64,000 bases of DNA, from NCBI GenBank assembly GCA_963931925.1, contig OZ007569.1:49348101-49412100 (forward strand), written 5' to 3'. The translations under genes and the position numbers were made by a program. Source of the stretch: Onchidella celtica (Eukaryota > Mollusca > Gastropoda > Systellommatophora > Onchidiidae). Below are positions 36,957-50,285 of this stretch, piece by piece; the first letter of the stretch is position 1; the number at the start of each line of letters is the position of its first letter. The notes beneath the pieces are model-generated. The model had not been told where the DNA came from, ran no database searches, and worked only from the letters and a program-made list of their open reading frames with translations.

Positions 36957-38199
36957 CTGAAAACAAACTGTTATACTCCACGCCTTACTCCATAATTAAG
37001 ATACACTGGATCCATGTATGAAACGCTTTCTAAGTTACATAATAAGCTTACAAAAATGTATGAAAACTGGTTATATCAACAACCAAACAAACAAACAAAA
37101 AACTACTTGAGTACGATTAAATATATGGCTTCAGAAATATCCTCGAGCTATTTGTACCTATTTCAAAACTGCTGGAGTAAATTTCAGACCGTAACAGACT
37201 CTCTCCACATTCTGTCATGCCATGTAGTGTCGAGAAAAAGGTGGACGGAGAGCCCGGGCGCCACCTTGACAGAACAGCAATCGTCGCTTCCCATTTATGT
37301 CCAACTGTTTCTTCTATCATTTTCCACGTAAAACTGCAAAACAATAGTCTGGCATGATCCCAAAACACTGGCATCTGGCATCAATATGACAACTCCGAGT
37401 GAACGATATTCACTGATAACCAACTTGCCATCACAACAACTGTTAGGTTTATATAACATGACAGGCCGACGACAGCTCCAGTGATGCACACAAAAATAAC
37501 TTCTCCACCTGTTGCTGACAAAAATGTCTCGCTAAAAGTCATCTAGCGGCTACAGCTTGGCATTCAATGTGCTGTGCGGCAGGCCGGCACGTAGTCCGAG
37601 GTTTAGATTCGCGCATGTTAGTGTTAATAATTGGTCTGCAAAACGCCATTTAAAGTTTGTGAGAGGATAAACAATTAGTGATTAGTTTTGATCGTTGGCA
37701 AAAAAATAAATTTAAAGAATTAAGAAGTATCCATTCTGTTTTCTTGGTTTACAACACTTAGATGAAAACAATAATATGACGTTCAGCACGGCTTAAAATG
37801 ATATACATGAATATGACCTTCAGATTCAAATGCAGTCTAAAAATGTAACAGATGCCCTTCCTCAATAATAGCCTTTCTGTTAATAAATTAAATATTACAA
37901 ACGTATGGTGCTGACTGATAATAAATACAACCAACCTGTTGAAATGAATCTGCTTGTAATTTCAAGTAAGTGGACTGTGACAATTCAGAAATCATGATCT
38001 TATCAATTCCATCAGACTGTTTGCTTAAGCATCTACACTAATTCCCCATGTAAAAATTCAACTCGATTAATCTCCATTACGAAAGAATTCTAAGACTCAT
38101 CACCCCTGCCCCGCGCTTAGGTGCGGGACCGGGCATGTGTTTAGGTCTCTATTTTAGGAGGTTCGTTGCACTTGGCATTTACATCTGTTTTCTAGATTT

Positions 38200-38503
38200 T
38201 ATTTTGCTTGTTGTGGTAGGGATTCGTTTTTTAGAATTTTGCCCGGGCAGCGGCCTTGCTCGGCCTGCTCTTTTCGACTTCCAACTGCCAAGGCATTTGT
38301 AATGTGAGCATGTGCACACAGGCCATCCGAGTTTTTCGTCCTTATCCGAGAAGACTAGGCGCTCGATCCTACCTGCCATAGGATCAGGGACAGGAAAATA
38401 TGAGAAAATTCCCGAAACTCCAACATGCCTGAACCGACCGAGATTCGAACCCGGTACCTTCGGCATGAGAGCGAGCACCTTGCCTCTAGACCATCGTGTC
38501 CCC
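38200..38503 (-). mobile_element. tRNA-derived SINE
   Basis: The minus-strand head starts GGGACACGATGGTCTAGAGG, which contains an A-box-like sequence. About 40 bp on lies a B box, GGGTTCGAATC (38442-38452). This is the split RNA polymerase III promoter of a tRNA gene. The rest lacks tRNA pairing and continues as about 230 bp of unique body, as in SINEs. The tail at the low-coordinate end is AT-rich. The exact 3' end and target duplication are not resolved. Confidence 0.75.
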
Positions 38504-38934
38504 TGCGGGTTCCCGCAAACCAATGGTTGATGTTTAAATGGTGTTGTCCGCGCGGGCGAAATGCAGTGCAGGCGTCCCTTGCGTCTTTTGAGGACCTGCG
38601 CCACATAGGTGGAACAGGGATACATGCTTTTCGGTCTTCACACGCACAGGGTCCTGTGTTTCCATTTCATTTTGACATTTTTTCTTTTTAAGAAACAGTA
38701 TGGATGCAGATGTTGGTTCAGAACTGCTAATATCAATTATTATAGTGCTGGAGAGACCAGTACGTTCTGTGGAAAGTTCTCTCGTCAATCAACGAACACG
38801 TTGACAATATACATTCATGCCGCCTCTTCTTTCGCAAACACAAGAGATATAGTCGGAGAAGTCGATCTTACTTCACGACCGTTCAAAGTGAAATAGAAAA
38901 AGAACTGGAGAGAACACAGTGCGATTGGCGGTTT

Positions 38935-39020
38935 TCACCCGTCCCGTGTGAAAAGGTATGCGGACACGGGTGCACCGGCGCATACTTCCAGTCGCAGACG
39001 TCACCCATGCCATGTGAAAG
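38935..39020. repeat. 20-bp motif repeated with palindromic arms
   Basis: TCACCCGTCCCGTGTGAAAA (38935-38954) recurs as TCACCCATGCCATGTGAAAG at 39001-39020. Each copy is itself palindromic (TTTTCAC...GTGAAAA). Between them lies a GTATGCG / CGCATAC pair. It may be part of a fold-back element. Confidence 0.5.
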
Positions 39021-41461
39021 TGGTCTGACAAAATATTTTAAAGCCTAAGTTTGCTGAAATATCCACGACGTTCACCTTCTCCGACATCGACAGACTAACT
39101 TACCCTTTCCAAATGCCTGACACTACGAAACGAATGTTTCATTTCTCTCAAAATACCCCCTAACAGTTTCCGGTGAGGGCAAGCTACGGTTTGGGCTCTG
39201 TGTTTGCAGATGCAGCCGTATACAGTGAAAATCTTAATTATCTCTTTTTCACATGAAAAACGTAGTGTTTCACCTTGCAGGGCATGACACTATTTGTTAG
39301 CGACAGCTTATAATGCCCGATATAGAAAATGGGTGACGATGCGCAGTCGGCAATCTATCACAAACATAATTATGTTACGTGGCTCATCTCCTGTTTCATA
39401 CTAATGAACTGTCTACTGTATTGCCTGCTATACCACATCTATGATTTCTGTGTGTTTCCACTTAAAGCAGTGGTACAAGGAGACCCCCATCCTCAGAACT
39501 TGGATAATAGTCCGCAAAATACAAGTACATAAATGTTCAAATCAAGCACTTCTTAGAGATAGTTTCACTCAAATACATGGCTAAAAGTGCATTATTACAT
39601 AATTAGATTGTTAGATTTTATAACCGTGTATGTACTCATTGTGATGTTACGTCCCACGCATTTCTGCTCTGCAGTTATATTAACATGCAAAGTATAGACA
39701 AATCTGTCCCAAGACTGAAAAAGTACGTGCAGGGAACATTTTAACTTAATATGGGTATTAATAAACTGTGTTCAGTTTACGTAATTCAACTCTTATTCGG
39801 TGAGTTGTACACAGGAATATACTTCCAAATGAAAAAAAATACATGTAATTAATGCAATTACCGCACTCAACACTACTTCATAAATTTAACAACTTTGCAG
39901 TCCACCGTAGAGATTCTAACGTTCTTAACCGATTTCAATCCGTTCCATTGTCTTATTCTTTGCCTTCTTTCGCAACACCTGAAATCTTGACTCTTTCGCA
40001 TGTCAATAACCGCAACGCGAACAATCGCATTCATTCACGCTCATTTCTCTTCGTAAATCCCCCTCCCCCTCTTCTAAATACGCAAGGAAACGTAAACGCA
40101 CACACTCCTACAAACACATGTACATGCACACACAACTGCTTCTCCAAATCGATGAAATCTCCTAGCGTAAAAGCGGCATTGCATTTTTGGGGTCCTAACA
40201 TGCCAATAGTTTTCTTTTTTTTTCATTCATCTTCCACCCCGTCCTTTTCCTTTCTCGCATACGTTTTCTTTGACTTGATTGCCGCTTTCTTCGGGCTCTC
40301 CCAGCGGTCGTGGCCTGACCTTAAGATACATGTCCAACATTTCAAAGTAGGTTTATCGCAACTCCCAGGACTTCCCGCAGAGGATTAAAAAGACATGGAA
40401 GAGGAAAGAAGGTGGTGGGAGGTCAGGAGTAGATAAATAAATGTTCTTATATCTGCACCACATTCAGTGGTAAAGTAAATTCCGTTGGCCACATTTTATC
40501 AAAATAAAATAACTCGGCAAAGGTAGGCCTATATGTTGCGGACAGAGGCTTAAGTTTCACAGGTAAGGACTTGAGCGATCCTGGAGTGAAAGGAAGACAT
40601 ATCTGTGGCGTTTTTTTTTTTTTTTTGCCTTTGCTTTTTTTTTTTTTTACCGGGGGGGGGGGGGATCAGCCTATAATATACGGTTTAAAGGGGAGTGGCA
40701 GTACAGACTCAGAGGACCTGTTGACAACTACCCTACGCCTACACACAACAAGTTCTGGATGAGGATCAAAAACAATCTGGGCATCTTAAATAAGAAATAT
40801 TCGATTAGAACAACCAGCACTACCAATATCATCTTAAATCTTGACGAATGTGTAATCATTTCTGAAACTATTGGTATCTTATTTCATTGGATATATTCAC
40901 TGGTATGTGCCTCTACTTCGAGAACAATTGCACTGGCTTCAATTTTGCTGTTGCAACAAGTGGCATCAATCTTAGCACAGCACAACAACACAATGAAACT
41001 GCTTTCATAAAATAATGTTAGCACTCTGAAAGGCTCTTGGACGTAAAATCTACGACTCAGGTCTGTTAACTTTAAATTCTGTAATACGGATTCTCTCTCT
41101 AAACTAATACAAATTCCATGGTCATGTGGCTGGTGATTCTGGAAGGTTAGTAAGACGCGTTTAATGACGTCTGCGATTCTTTACGACTTGCCGGCATTTT
41201 TATGGCTGAGATCGTTTGCTTAATAAGGACAAAGCTGGGAATGGGTAACTGAGTAATGGCAAAAGTCCGGGTTTCGACTCTGTTATTGTTGCTGCTGCTG
41301 ATGATGATGTTTTTTTGCTGTCTGGTCCACACTGCCTCACTCAAATTTTCGAGGTACACAGCACTGCGCAATGATAAGCATGAACAGCTTTTACCGTTGG
41401 GCTGTGCTTGTAGAGACTTGGTTTTGAATCAAATGATACATAATATACGATTTCAGAAATG

Positions 41462-41641
41462 AGAAAGCGCGAGTGGGGGGAGAGGGGGGGGGGAGGGAAG
41501 GGAGGGATGAAAGAGAGAGAGAGGAGAGAGAGAGTGAGAGAGAGGAGGGAGAAACAGAGTGACTGACAGACAGAGGCAGACAGACAAGCACAGGGAGAGA
41601 GAGAGAGGGTGCGTATGTGTGTGTGTGTTTGTGCGCGCGCT
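41462..41641. repeat. long GA-rich purine tract ending in TG/CG repeats
   Basis: About 180 bp are nearly pure purine on the plus strand (G runs, then AG repeats with CAG interruptions), followed by TG and GCGC. This is seen directly. Confidence 0.9.
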
Positions 41642-44600
41642 GAATTCTAGGAAATCAATATAAAATAAATATGTAGTAATCCTGCCAGTAGCGCCAACTA
41701 ATCATTCACTAGGCCTAGCCTGGAATGAAAATGAATGGGGATTTTCATTTATCAGATTTCCTCATGTCAGCGAGCAAGGCAACAAAATTCTGGGATACCC
41801 GTGTAAAATATTAAAACATTTTTTTTTTTTTACTTACTTCCAGTTTCATACATGAATCTAATTCTCCCTGAAATCCAGATGACCAGTCAATACCATATCA
41901 ATCGTCATGAAATCGATAGGTAATCCACAGCAGTGAAACATTAATGTGGCTTAAAGTCAACGTCAGAGAAAACTGATCTCCCGTATCTTGCATGGAATCT
42001 TATGACCAGTTTTCTTCATCCTCAAAAAAGTTTCACTTGGACTGCACGAGAATTGAAAATATAACTTCTGTCGCATGTATCTCCGCCGTAGGCTGAATAT
42101 AATTCTCTTTTAACGAGCCAATTTGGGCCTTCTTGAAATCTACGATGGCATAAAGAAATTAAATGTAAAGGATAACTAGAACCAAAATAAAAGCATCCTT
42201 TTTTAGCCGCTGTATGTTTGTTTGTAAATTCATTGCGCAATTTACATATGTTAAAGAGCACTTATCTTTACCGTGCTCATTCCCCAATCGAAGTGGACGC
42301 TCGTCGGCTGCTTGCATTAAATGCGGTGCATCATATTCTGTGAATGCGTGGACATAATGTAACCCCATAAATCGATAACTGATCTGGTTGCTGTTCTCCA
42401 TCGTCATCCTAACAATAAACAATGAAACAAGCGAAAGTCCACGCTCCAATGTATCAGCGGACTGGAACAATAGCTGTGGAAAAATTCAAATCTCCGTAAA
42501 CATTGAAGAAGACAGGGGGACCTTCCTAAGTTGAGAAATTAGATTCTGCAGGTGAACGTTTCTAGAGTTTACTAATTATGCCTATTAAAGACTTCGCGAC
42601 CCCTGGCATGGACGAGTAAGTTCAAGAACAAAGGTCGGGCTGCTCTGGGCGACTAGGAACTGCTTAGATGGCAGCACAAATTTGCAAGTGTGGGTTTTGT
42701 GATCTGCCGGTTATCTAATGGTCATAATGGGCCGGTTGTCAATCTTCTGATCCCCTGAGCGACTTAGTTTCACGTGTACAGCCTCAGGAATGTAGCATAA
42801 ATCAATTAAAAAATACACCAGTTTCAAAATTGAGTTACGCTATCCTCTTATCCAATTATTGATCTTAGTTTCTTCAGCTTTCAGTGGGTATCGATTTCAG
42901 TTTGCTCATATTGCGGCTTTTCCCGATTTTCTTAGTTCTATTTTGGATGTTACAGTTTCTTAACGGCACTGGCCATCTCCTGACACAAGTAATAATTATA
43001 GGGCACCAAAATAATGGATTACGATTACATGCAGAAATGTATTCCATACTTGGTTAGTGTCGCCCCTGAAATATATAGATATCTCCATGTACAGGGACAT
43101 GAGATGCTGACAACAACAATAAACTTAAGTCGACTTCCCTTTCGCGCTAAAATATCCACTTTTCCAATTCTTTGAAAACAAAAATGAGTTGCAGGCAGCA
43201 ACTGGCTGAAAGGCACGATGTGCGCGGAGGTAATGTGTTCAGTAATGAGGCAGAGATAAACGGGAGGCTGAGTCATAAACTAAGTAAAATCCATTTCTTT
43301 ACTTTGTTGGACACTAAACTTTATAGTGTTGAAATAAAACTTGCTGCTTTCTAGCACTGAGATATTTAACAAAATGCTTATAGTTAATCACTCATTATAA
43401 GCTTAGAAATAGTGGTCACACAAAGACCATAACCTCAAAATCGACTGCATTGCCTCAACAACAACGAAAATGTCTAATCTCCAAGACAGAATCAATATCA
43501 AAAACAAAGTGATACTAAAAAGTGACTGAACATCAAAATTCTATATTGATGAGGCATGTGCTAACCAAATTATTCCAATGACGAACGAGAAGACAAGCAT
43601 TCTGTTTCAAGTTTTTTTGTTGTTGTTGTTCGTGGTGGTGGTGGTGTTTTGCTGTTCTTGTTTCACGGAGGCGGGCGCTTTGTATTTGGTTTCTGTCGCA
43701 AGTGTACTGTCCAGTACCATACTTAGGAAGAGATTGTAGCTAGTGCAGGGCATTAAAGCTGCTGTGGTCTGATCGATCGCAATAATCCTGAAATTAAATT
43801 AGCTGTGTTAAATGTTTAGTGACAAAGCAAGATCTCGCTCTTGCACACATGATTCTTTCAACTCACTGGAGATTTAATTCTAAGCTCTGTGAAAATGAAT
43901 TCTGGACACTTAACTGAGTGTTTTCTGCCTGTAAGTACTGGGCGATCTGAATTGGAGACACTATTGCATTTACCTGCAATGTGGTCAACAACCTCATCAT
44001 CAGCATCACATCCTCCTATATTATTCTCCCAAATTTCAAAAAACAAATTGGAGATCAAACAGAAACTGCCAGATAGGAGGTACAAATTGTAATGATACGT
44101 CATCCCTCTTTCTAAAGGGGACAAAATGGAATTACGTCCAATGCTAATGACGTTTCTCCGCACAGGACTGCAATAACAACAATAACAAATCGTCGCCATG
44201 ACCGAAGTCATCACAATAAGCAATCAATACTCCAGCGGATAGAGAACCCAATAAAAATGGGAAAAGTGAGAAAGGTAAAGCTCAGGAGGCAAGCTTGTGT
44301 GAGATTGAACACCCATCGATTTGGATACACCCACATGCACACGTACATACACACACATAGATACCCCTGCTTTGCAGACTAAATCATCCTCCAGACGCCA
44401 GCCCACGGGGCCGGAGAATGAGGAAGGGTGGAGGAAGTGCCTGCCGATCCATGGGATGTGGAGAAAGAGGGCGAAGGGAAAGGTCGTCAAGAGTTGAGTT
44501 CTGGACGTACCCGTCTGGAATCCGGGGACGATGTGACAAGCCACAAGGGTGTCGGCTGTGAAGCTGATGGAATGAAAGGGCCGGGGGGGGGGGCAGGGGG

Positions 44601-46218
44601 GGGAGAGAAAAAAGACAGATGGTAGTAAAAAAAAAAGCTGACTGCAGGGTGAAGAAAGTCTGACTGCGACAGGGTAGTTCACACTATAGCGTAAAGAGTG
44701 GGCAGGACCGGATGAGGTAATCTCTGAGATGTAAAAGAAAAGAACCGAGATAAGAGAAATCAAAGTTGAAAAAAAAAGCAATTCCCACACGCAGCCAGGA
44801 GAAAAATAAGAAAAGAAAGTTAGCACCCAAAACTGAAAGCTTTATTGTAATGGAAATCGGCCCTTATAGCACAGCGGTACATAATTCTTAAGAGCCAGAG
44901 CAAAACAATGAGGCCCGATATTTGTAAATACTTAAGGTTCTATTCATGAGGAAAAATTGGTATCGGACGCCTAGGAACCTATCAGTAAATATAGAAGCAT
45001 TATGCTTTGCAAATTCATTTCATTTAGAATTTCTCGTTGCTTCGTAACCCCCCTCCCTCCCCCTTCCACCCCCAAATGACCTTAATTCAGACGATCCAGA
45101 TAATGTTCTATTTCCTTTTGGAAGACAAATTATTTTCCTCTGCAAATTGTACATTAAGCAGCAAGTGATGTTCTTTTCCTGAATCATGTCATCATTCTTC
45201 CATTGCAGTGTGCTTTCGCAATCAGAGACTGCCCCCTGTAAAGAAATATGGCTGATTTCACCACGCACCGATAACGGGGAAAAGATGTTTAGGCCAAAAG
45301 GAGTTTCTGTGACGACCAGCTCATGACATTTTGGAATGATAAAATGTTCTTTTCTTTCCTTTCTCTAGACACTGTCGGTGGCTGTTACTCTAGCCCAACC
45401 AATATTAGCAAGTTAAAGATAATTTTTATAGCATCTCTGTGAATGTTCAAGTAATGGTATATTATTAATAAAATGTCGCGCAGCCAGTCAAAATGAGTCA
45501 CTTGTCGCTTTTTATCATAATAAAGTTATTGGTATCATGTGAAAGCTTATTTCTTGCACTTTCACTTGGTGAAAAAAGTTTTGGGCTAGCTTAATTCTAG
45601 CCTCAGAGAATCCTGATTTTAATCACTTTATACTTAAAATCTGCTCATTTCATTAACGTTATCTAGTTCAGAAATGGATAAACTTTCCATTTCTGCAATA
45701 AAAAAAAATCCATATCTGACCCCCCAAGCAAGTTCAACTCTCGATTTCTCTGGTTCAAGCCCAGCGACAAGTCTCTCATTTTGAATGGCTGCCAGTCAAA
45801 TAAATGTCTGTGTCAGATACTGAAATGGGATAGAGTATATTCTCGTGAAAACTTAAGAAGAAGCGACCTGCTGCTGTTCATGGTTTTACTGAATGTGTAC
45901 TTCACGGCGAAGATGGGCCGGGCTGGGAGAGTGAATGGAGATTACGATGATCTGTTTATTATCTTTGGCCAAAGATTTCGACAACATCTCATTTGATGCT
46001 AGAATTAAGGCTATCTATAATTTACAACAATGTGACACTAGAAATGAAAAATAAAGTTATTAAATCCGTCAAGAACAGAATGTTGTTTTTCGAAGAACAG
46101 CATTACAAGAGTGAATCGACGTTGTTTTAGTTCAGCTTCATGAAGTCAATCATAAGATTATAAAATTATAATTGTTTGAAAAATTATTTACAGTAGGAAA
46201 TACGTAGCAGTGTCACTA

Positions 46219-46300
46219 GAGTTTGAGTCTGAATGTAAAGAAAGTACATCGACACCATAACGGTCATACTGTGCTGGGGAAAAGCAAGACCGCAGACGGA
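46219..46300 (+). repeat. dispersed repeat copy A
   Basis: Starting GAGTTTGAGT, it contains CATCGACACCATAACGGTCA, TACTGTGCT and a GCAAGAC-GACGGA tail shared with copy B at 48685. Copy C is at 56698. The shape resembles short repeats common in mollusc genomes, but the family is not identified. Confidence 0.6.
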
Positions 46301-48533
46301 ACTGAACAGAACGATAGGACAGGGGAAGACCCTGCCACCGTGCTAGAAGCGCCCGCCAACCACCAACGCAATGCAACTAGAGAAGAAAGGGGGAATAGTT
46401 CAGAACATTTCAACAACCATTTCGATGTCCACAGTGCTGTTTTTGAAATCCTTATATTAATGCACTGGAATACAAAAATAACAGAATCATAGAGAGAGAA
46501 CTAAGGTATCGATTCAACGCCCTCCACCAGCGCAAATAATGGTGAAAACAATAAACATATAAATAAATGAATAATCCGGGACAAGCTGCCGTGGAACATA
46601 ATCATGACAGGAAATACAGAAACGAATCAGCAGACAAGTCGCCATAATATCCGAAGGAAATGGCGCGAACCTCTGAATATCCCAGCATAATGTTTATAGG
46701 CTCATAATTCATGCACAAATGTCATTATCTACAACAACAAGCTTGTTGCAGCTCTGAATGAATGGTTTCAGGATCGACTGGTAACGGCAGAATTATCCTT
46801 CACTACAAGGAATATGAGATATATGAAAGTAGTAAAATCCTGAGGAATTACCCCAAGACAGAAGAAATGGTAAACAAAAGGACTGCCTCCTCCGGCTTAT
46901 AGGCGAATAAGGTCTGAGGGACAAAAACACTTCGCCTGACGAGATGGGTCATCACCATAATATAAAGAGGCATTTTCATTGCGTCAAATTTTCTGCATTA
47001 CTAAAGACGGAAACGTTCTGTCACCTTAATGTCCTTCCGGAGCATTAAGAAGTTGTTTGGGGTTGTTGTTTTTTTTGTTGTTGTTGTTTTTTCTAGGCGA
47101 ACCAACGTCATTACTTGAACAGAACATCAAGAACGTGGAATTTGCACAAATCTAAGAATCGCAAGATCTAAATTCATGTGTAATGAAAATGGTGAGGGGA
47201 AGTGGTGTAAATGGCTTAAAGGGCGCTTTGCGTCTTTGAACATCAAAATCCTGCTGTGTCCATGAGATATTGGGCAAGGCCAGCGAAGGGGTCAGCCAGA
47301 CGACTATAAAGTAATTACCGACGACTGACAAACTTAAAAATTTTTTTTTAAAAAGTAAAATAAAAAAACATCAGAGCCGAAAAGTGACAAAACGTTAGAT
47401 CTACGGATCGAAGAGAAAAATTAGCAAGCATGGACCAAAAAAGATGTGAGAAATGCAAGTAAAATTGCAGCCCCCAAAATTTCCCCACATTTTTTTTTAA
47501 AATGTACATAATAATGCATCAGATTGATTCAGTTTCCCCTGTCCCTTTCCTATCAGAGCCATGCACAAAACACTTTATGTGACTTAACATAGCTGAACAA
47601 ACTACAGTTATTTTCTTTCATGAAAGTGTACGCCAATACAGTAGGAAACACGCAGTATGATCAGCTTTAAGTCACTGACATGTTAGACTAGGAAGTAGAA
47701 ACGTTGTGCGTCATGAAATCATTATGAGCTGGGTCATGCCAGTCACATGTGGCGCTGCCCCAGACTTAATTATGTTTAGCTCTCTTGAAGAATGGCCTTA
47801 GGGCCTCGTGGGTTTGCAAAGCAATAACAACTCCCAGGTATTCAGGAATTATAGTATTATCATCACTTCAGATTTGAATTTATGAGCAATATTAAAGGAG
47901 AGCACTTGATTCGTATTTGTCAAAATGGCTTTCGAATAAAAGAAAATCCGGAAGTGTTGAACCGTGCCACAGCAGCTTCAAATGATAAAATTCATTACAA
48001 ATTATACTGATCTGGGCAATAAAATATGTGTGCTAACTGATTGATTGATTGCTTTTAGTTTAAGACGTAACAAGCCAGACAATTGCATGAGACGGGGTGG
48101 AAGTTGAATATGAAGAAAGTACAAACGTGTCAAGGTCGATGGGAGTAATAAGAATGAACGATGTAGTTGCAGCGAGCGGGCATGAGAAAGTGAGAGCCCG
48201 GGGAATTTGCAGAGCCCCGCGGCTTCACTTTCGGTGCCAACATATAAATACTATACAAAACACCTTTGCAGTTCAGGAAAAAAAAGAACATAATCACAGA
48301 ACGATCGATTGTGATCTTCTACGTCTTCCAGGGCTAGGACACTTGAGTGCAGGCACGAACTACATGTATACTGTCACATTTACATGGGCTGCTGACGTTA
48401 GTAGATAGGCAGAATAAGGCCACAAACAACATTATTTTCCAATGTGTGACAAACGACTTCCCACGCTGCAGACCTATCTTTCTTTCTTCGCTACAGTGCC
48501 AGTAAATTGGCATGAGACTCTCTTTCTTCGTTT

Positions 48534-48598
48534 CTGTATGAGCATACCAAATGTTAGCTTCTATTCATTTGTGCTTTGTTTTGTTTTCCCCGCACGTG
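48534..48598 (+). repeat. direct repeat copy 1
   Basis: About 65 bp (CTGTATGAGCATACC... to TTTTCCCCGCACGTG) recur at 49736-49806 with few changes and one extra TTTTG unit. The 1.2-kb spacing suggests a duplicated fragment of one repeat family. Confidence 0.8.
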
Positions 48599-48644
48599 AA
48601 GGTACATGCGCGTGTCTGAAAGCGTGCAGCTCTTCTCATAAAAA

Positions 48645-48645
48645 A

Positions 48646-48676
<31 letters not shown>

Positions 48677-48687
48677 AAGAGAGAGAG
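48645..48687. repeat. (TG)n(AG)n microsatellite
   Basis: TG and AG runs are seen directly and lead straight into dispersed repeat copy B. Confidence 0.9.
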
Positions 48688-48760
48688 TTTGAATTCGGAG
48701 AAAGCATGTCGACACGATAACGGTCACGCTGTGTTAGTAAACAGCAAGATGACGGACAGA
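48685..48760 (+). repeat. dispersed repeat copy B
   Basis: It contains TGTCGACACGATAACGGTCA, CGCTGTG and AGCAAGATGACGGAC. It matches copies A and C. Confidence 0.6.
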
Positions 48761-48993
48761 TGAGTGACTAGCCAATATTATGCATCTTTTCCGGTTGGTC
48801 CAACTGAAACTAAGTGACAGGAAGGACAGAAGTCTAGATTGGCAGAATGAGATGATATAGGCTTACGACCATATCCCCTCTCAATAACAGAAAGTTTATC
48901 AAATCCTACAAACATCCCCATGTGCTAGCTGCCTTAAATTATTTCCAAATAATGACAACCGTTTTGTTTGCTTCTGTGGAAGTACATTCCGAA

Positions 48994-49027
48994 CATAATG
49001 ACCGGACATAATGACCGGACATAATGA
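48994..49027. repeat. 13-bp tandem repeat
   Basis: ACATAATGACCGG is present twice in a row and begins a third time. Confidence 0.85.
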
Positions 49028-49735
49028 AAATGCAGAAACAAACAAAAAAAGGGGGGGTTAATAGGCCTAATTTAATGTAACTGAAGGTGGCGTATCGAAT
49101 TTGCACCTCCAAAACCTCGCAAATAACGGAGCTGTACATAGAAACAGACTTTACTGCAACACTGGATATCTGAAATAACGCTTTGAAAGAAATTGTAAAT
49201 TGAAAAGTTTTTAATCCAAAATATACACGCTTTGTCGCAACAAAAATCTGATTTCATGGTTTCGTATATCACGAACGCGTGAAAGTAAACAGCGCATATG
49301 CAGGACTTCGATTGGGCAGAATTGTTACATTGTATTTGAGCAGATCTGGTCAAATCCGATTACTGCTGATGAGACATGAGGGGTCGATCCAATCCCATGC
49401 AAAAGACAGCTGGAACCAGACTTTTTTTTTTCCATTCCTTCCAATAAATATACACTCATTTGATTTATTTCTCTCCTATTCTTTGTGCTTTCATTCTTCT
49501 CTAGTCTGGAGAATAAATTTCAATTTATGATTTATGATTTCAACTTTTTTTTTTTTTTTGTTCTTGTTGTTGTTATTTTTTCTACCACATGATGCTCGGA
49601 TATCTCCACACCTGCTCATCTTTCACGTCATTCATTCCTGTCTTCCCATACCGTCACATAAGATAAATGCCCTAGTCAAAATTTGTGAAAACCAGAAAAT
49701 TATTTTACATTAACATGCCAAGCAATTCTTCATCC

Positions 49736-49806
49736 CTGTATGAGCATACCAAATGTTAGCTTTTATTCATTTGTGTTTTGTTTTGTTTTGTTTTCCCCGC
49801 GCGTGT
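49736..49806 (+). repeat. direct repeat copy 2
   Basis: It matches 48534-48598. It differs mainly by an added TTTTG unit and two or three substitutions. Confidence 0.8.
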
Positions 49807-50285
49807 CACGCGCGTCCATTAGGATTATGGTGGGTACATCTAAATTACATTATTTATTAAGGGCGTGGTGATCTTTCTTGAAAATTGCACTCGTTCGAGA
49901 AAAGTGACAAAGGCAATTATTATTCTAAACTGAATGACTCGGGCATTTATTTCATACAATTGACAACATGCCCATAACATTCAACTCACCACATAATAAT
50001 TCAGTTCAACAGCCCAACTGATAAACTACTGTGTTGGTCGTTAGCCAAGAGAAGAAAAAGCCTATTTCAATGACATAAATGAGTCAATGTAGACAGACAT
50101 TATTTTATACCTGATTCTCATACAATAAATATTATTAGTGAGGTAATATGTGGATAGACAGCTGGATGTTCATGAGAAGGGATGAAAGATGTATGCAATT
50201 TGCGCAAGGGGGCAGGTCATCCAACAGTCAGAAACAACGTAAAATACTATATAAATAGACCATGAGACACTGACAGCGTTTTTAC

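Larger units (their letters stand above)
36957..50285 (-). other. large intron of the PAS gene with repeats
   Basis: This 13-kb stretch lies between two phase-compatible exons. It holds a SINE, a 20-bp duplicated motif at 38935-39020, poly-T/poly-G runs near 40611-40664, a long purine tract (41462-41641), copies of dispersed repeats at 46219, 48534, 48685 and 49736, and small tandem repeats. Open frames such as 39852-40388 (+) and 44224-44826 (-) lack splice, domain or composition support. Confidence 0.5.

Noticed and set aside
38440-38503. True tRNA gene
   Set aside because: A and B boxes are present but the cloverleaf pairing is not, and a long SINE body follows.
38179-38625. 148-codon minus-strand frame
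   Set aside because: It coincides with the tRNA-derived SINE, so the frame is a by-product of the repeat.
39852-40388. 178-codon plus-strand frame
   Set aside because: Low-complexity Ser/Pro/Phe composition from T-runs and CA repeats, no recognisable domain and no splice context.
42270-42411. Possible PAS-gene exon on the minus strand
   Set aside because: A splice-like segment starts GATGACGATGGAG, but the phase required by the gene meets a stop after two codons.
44224-44826. 200-codon minus-strand frame
   Set aside because: A hydrophobic, Pro/Ser/Phe-rich translation arises from pyrimidine-rich DNA (the complement of the G tract at 44582). No domain and no phase link to the PAS gene.
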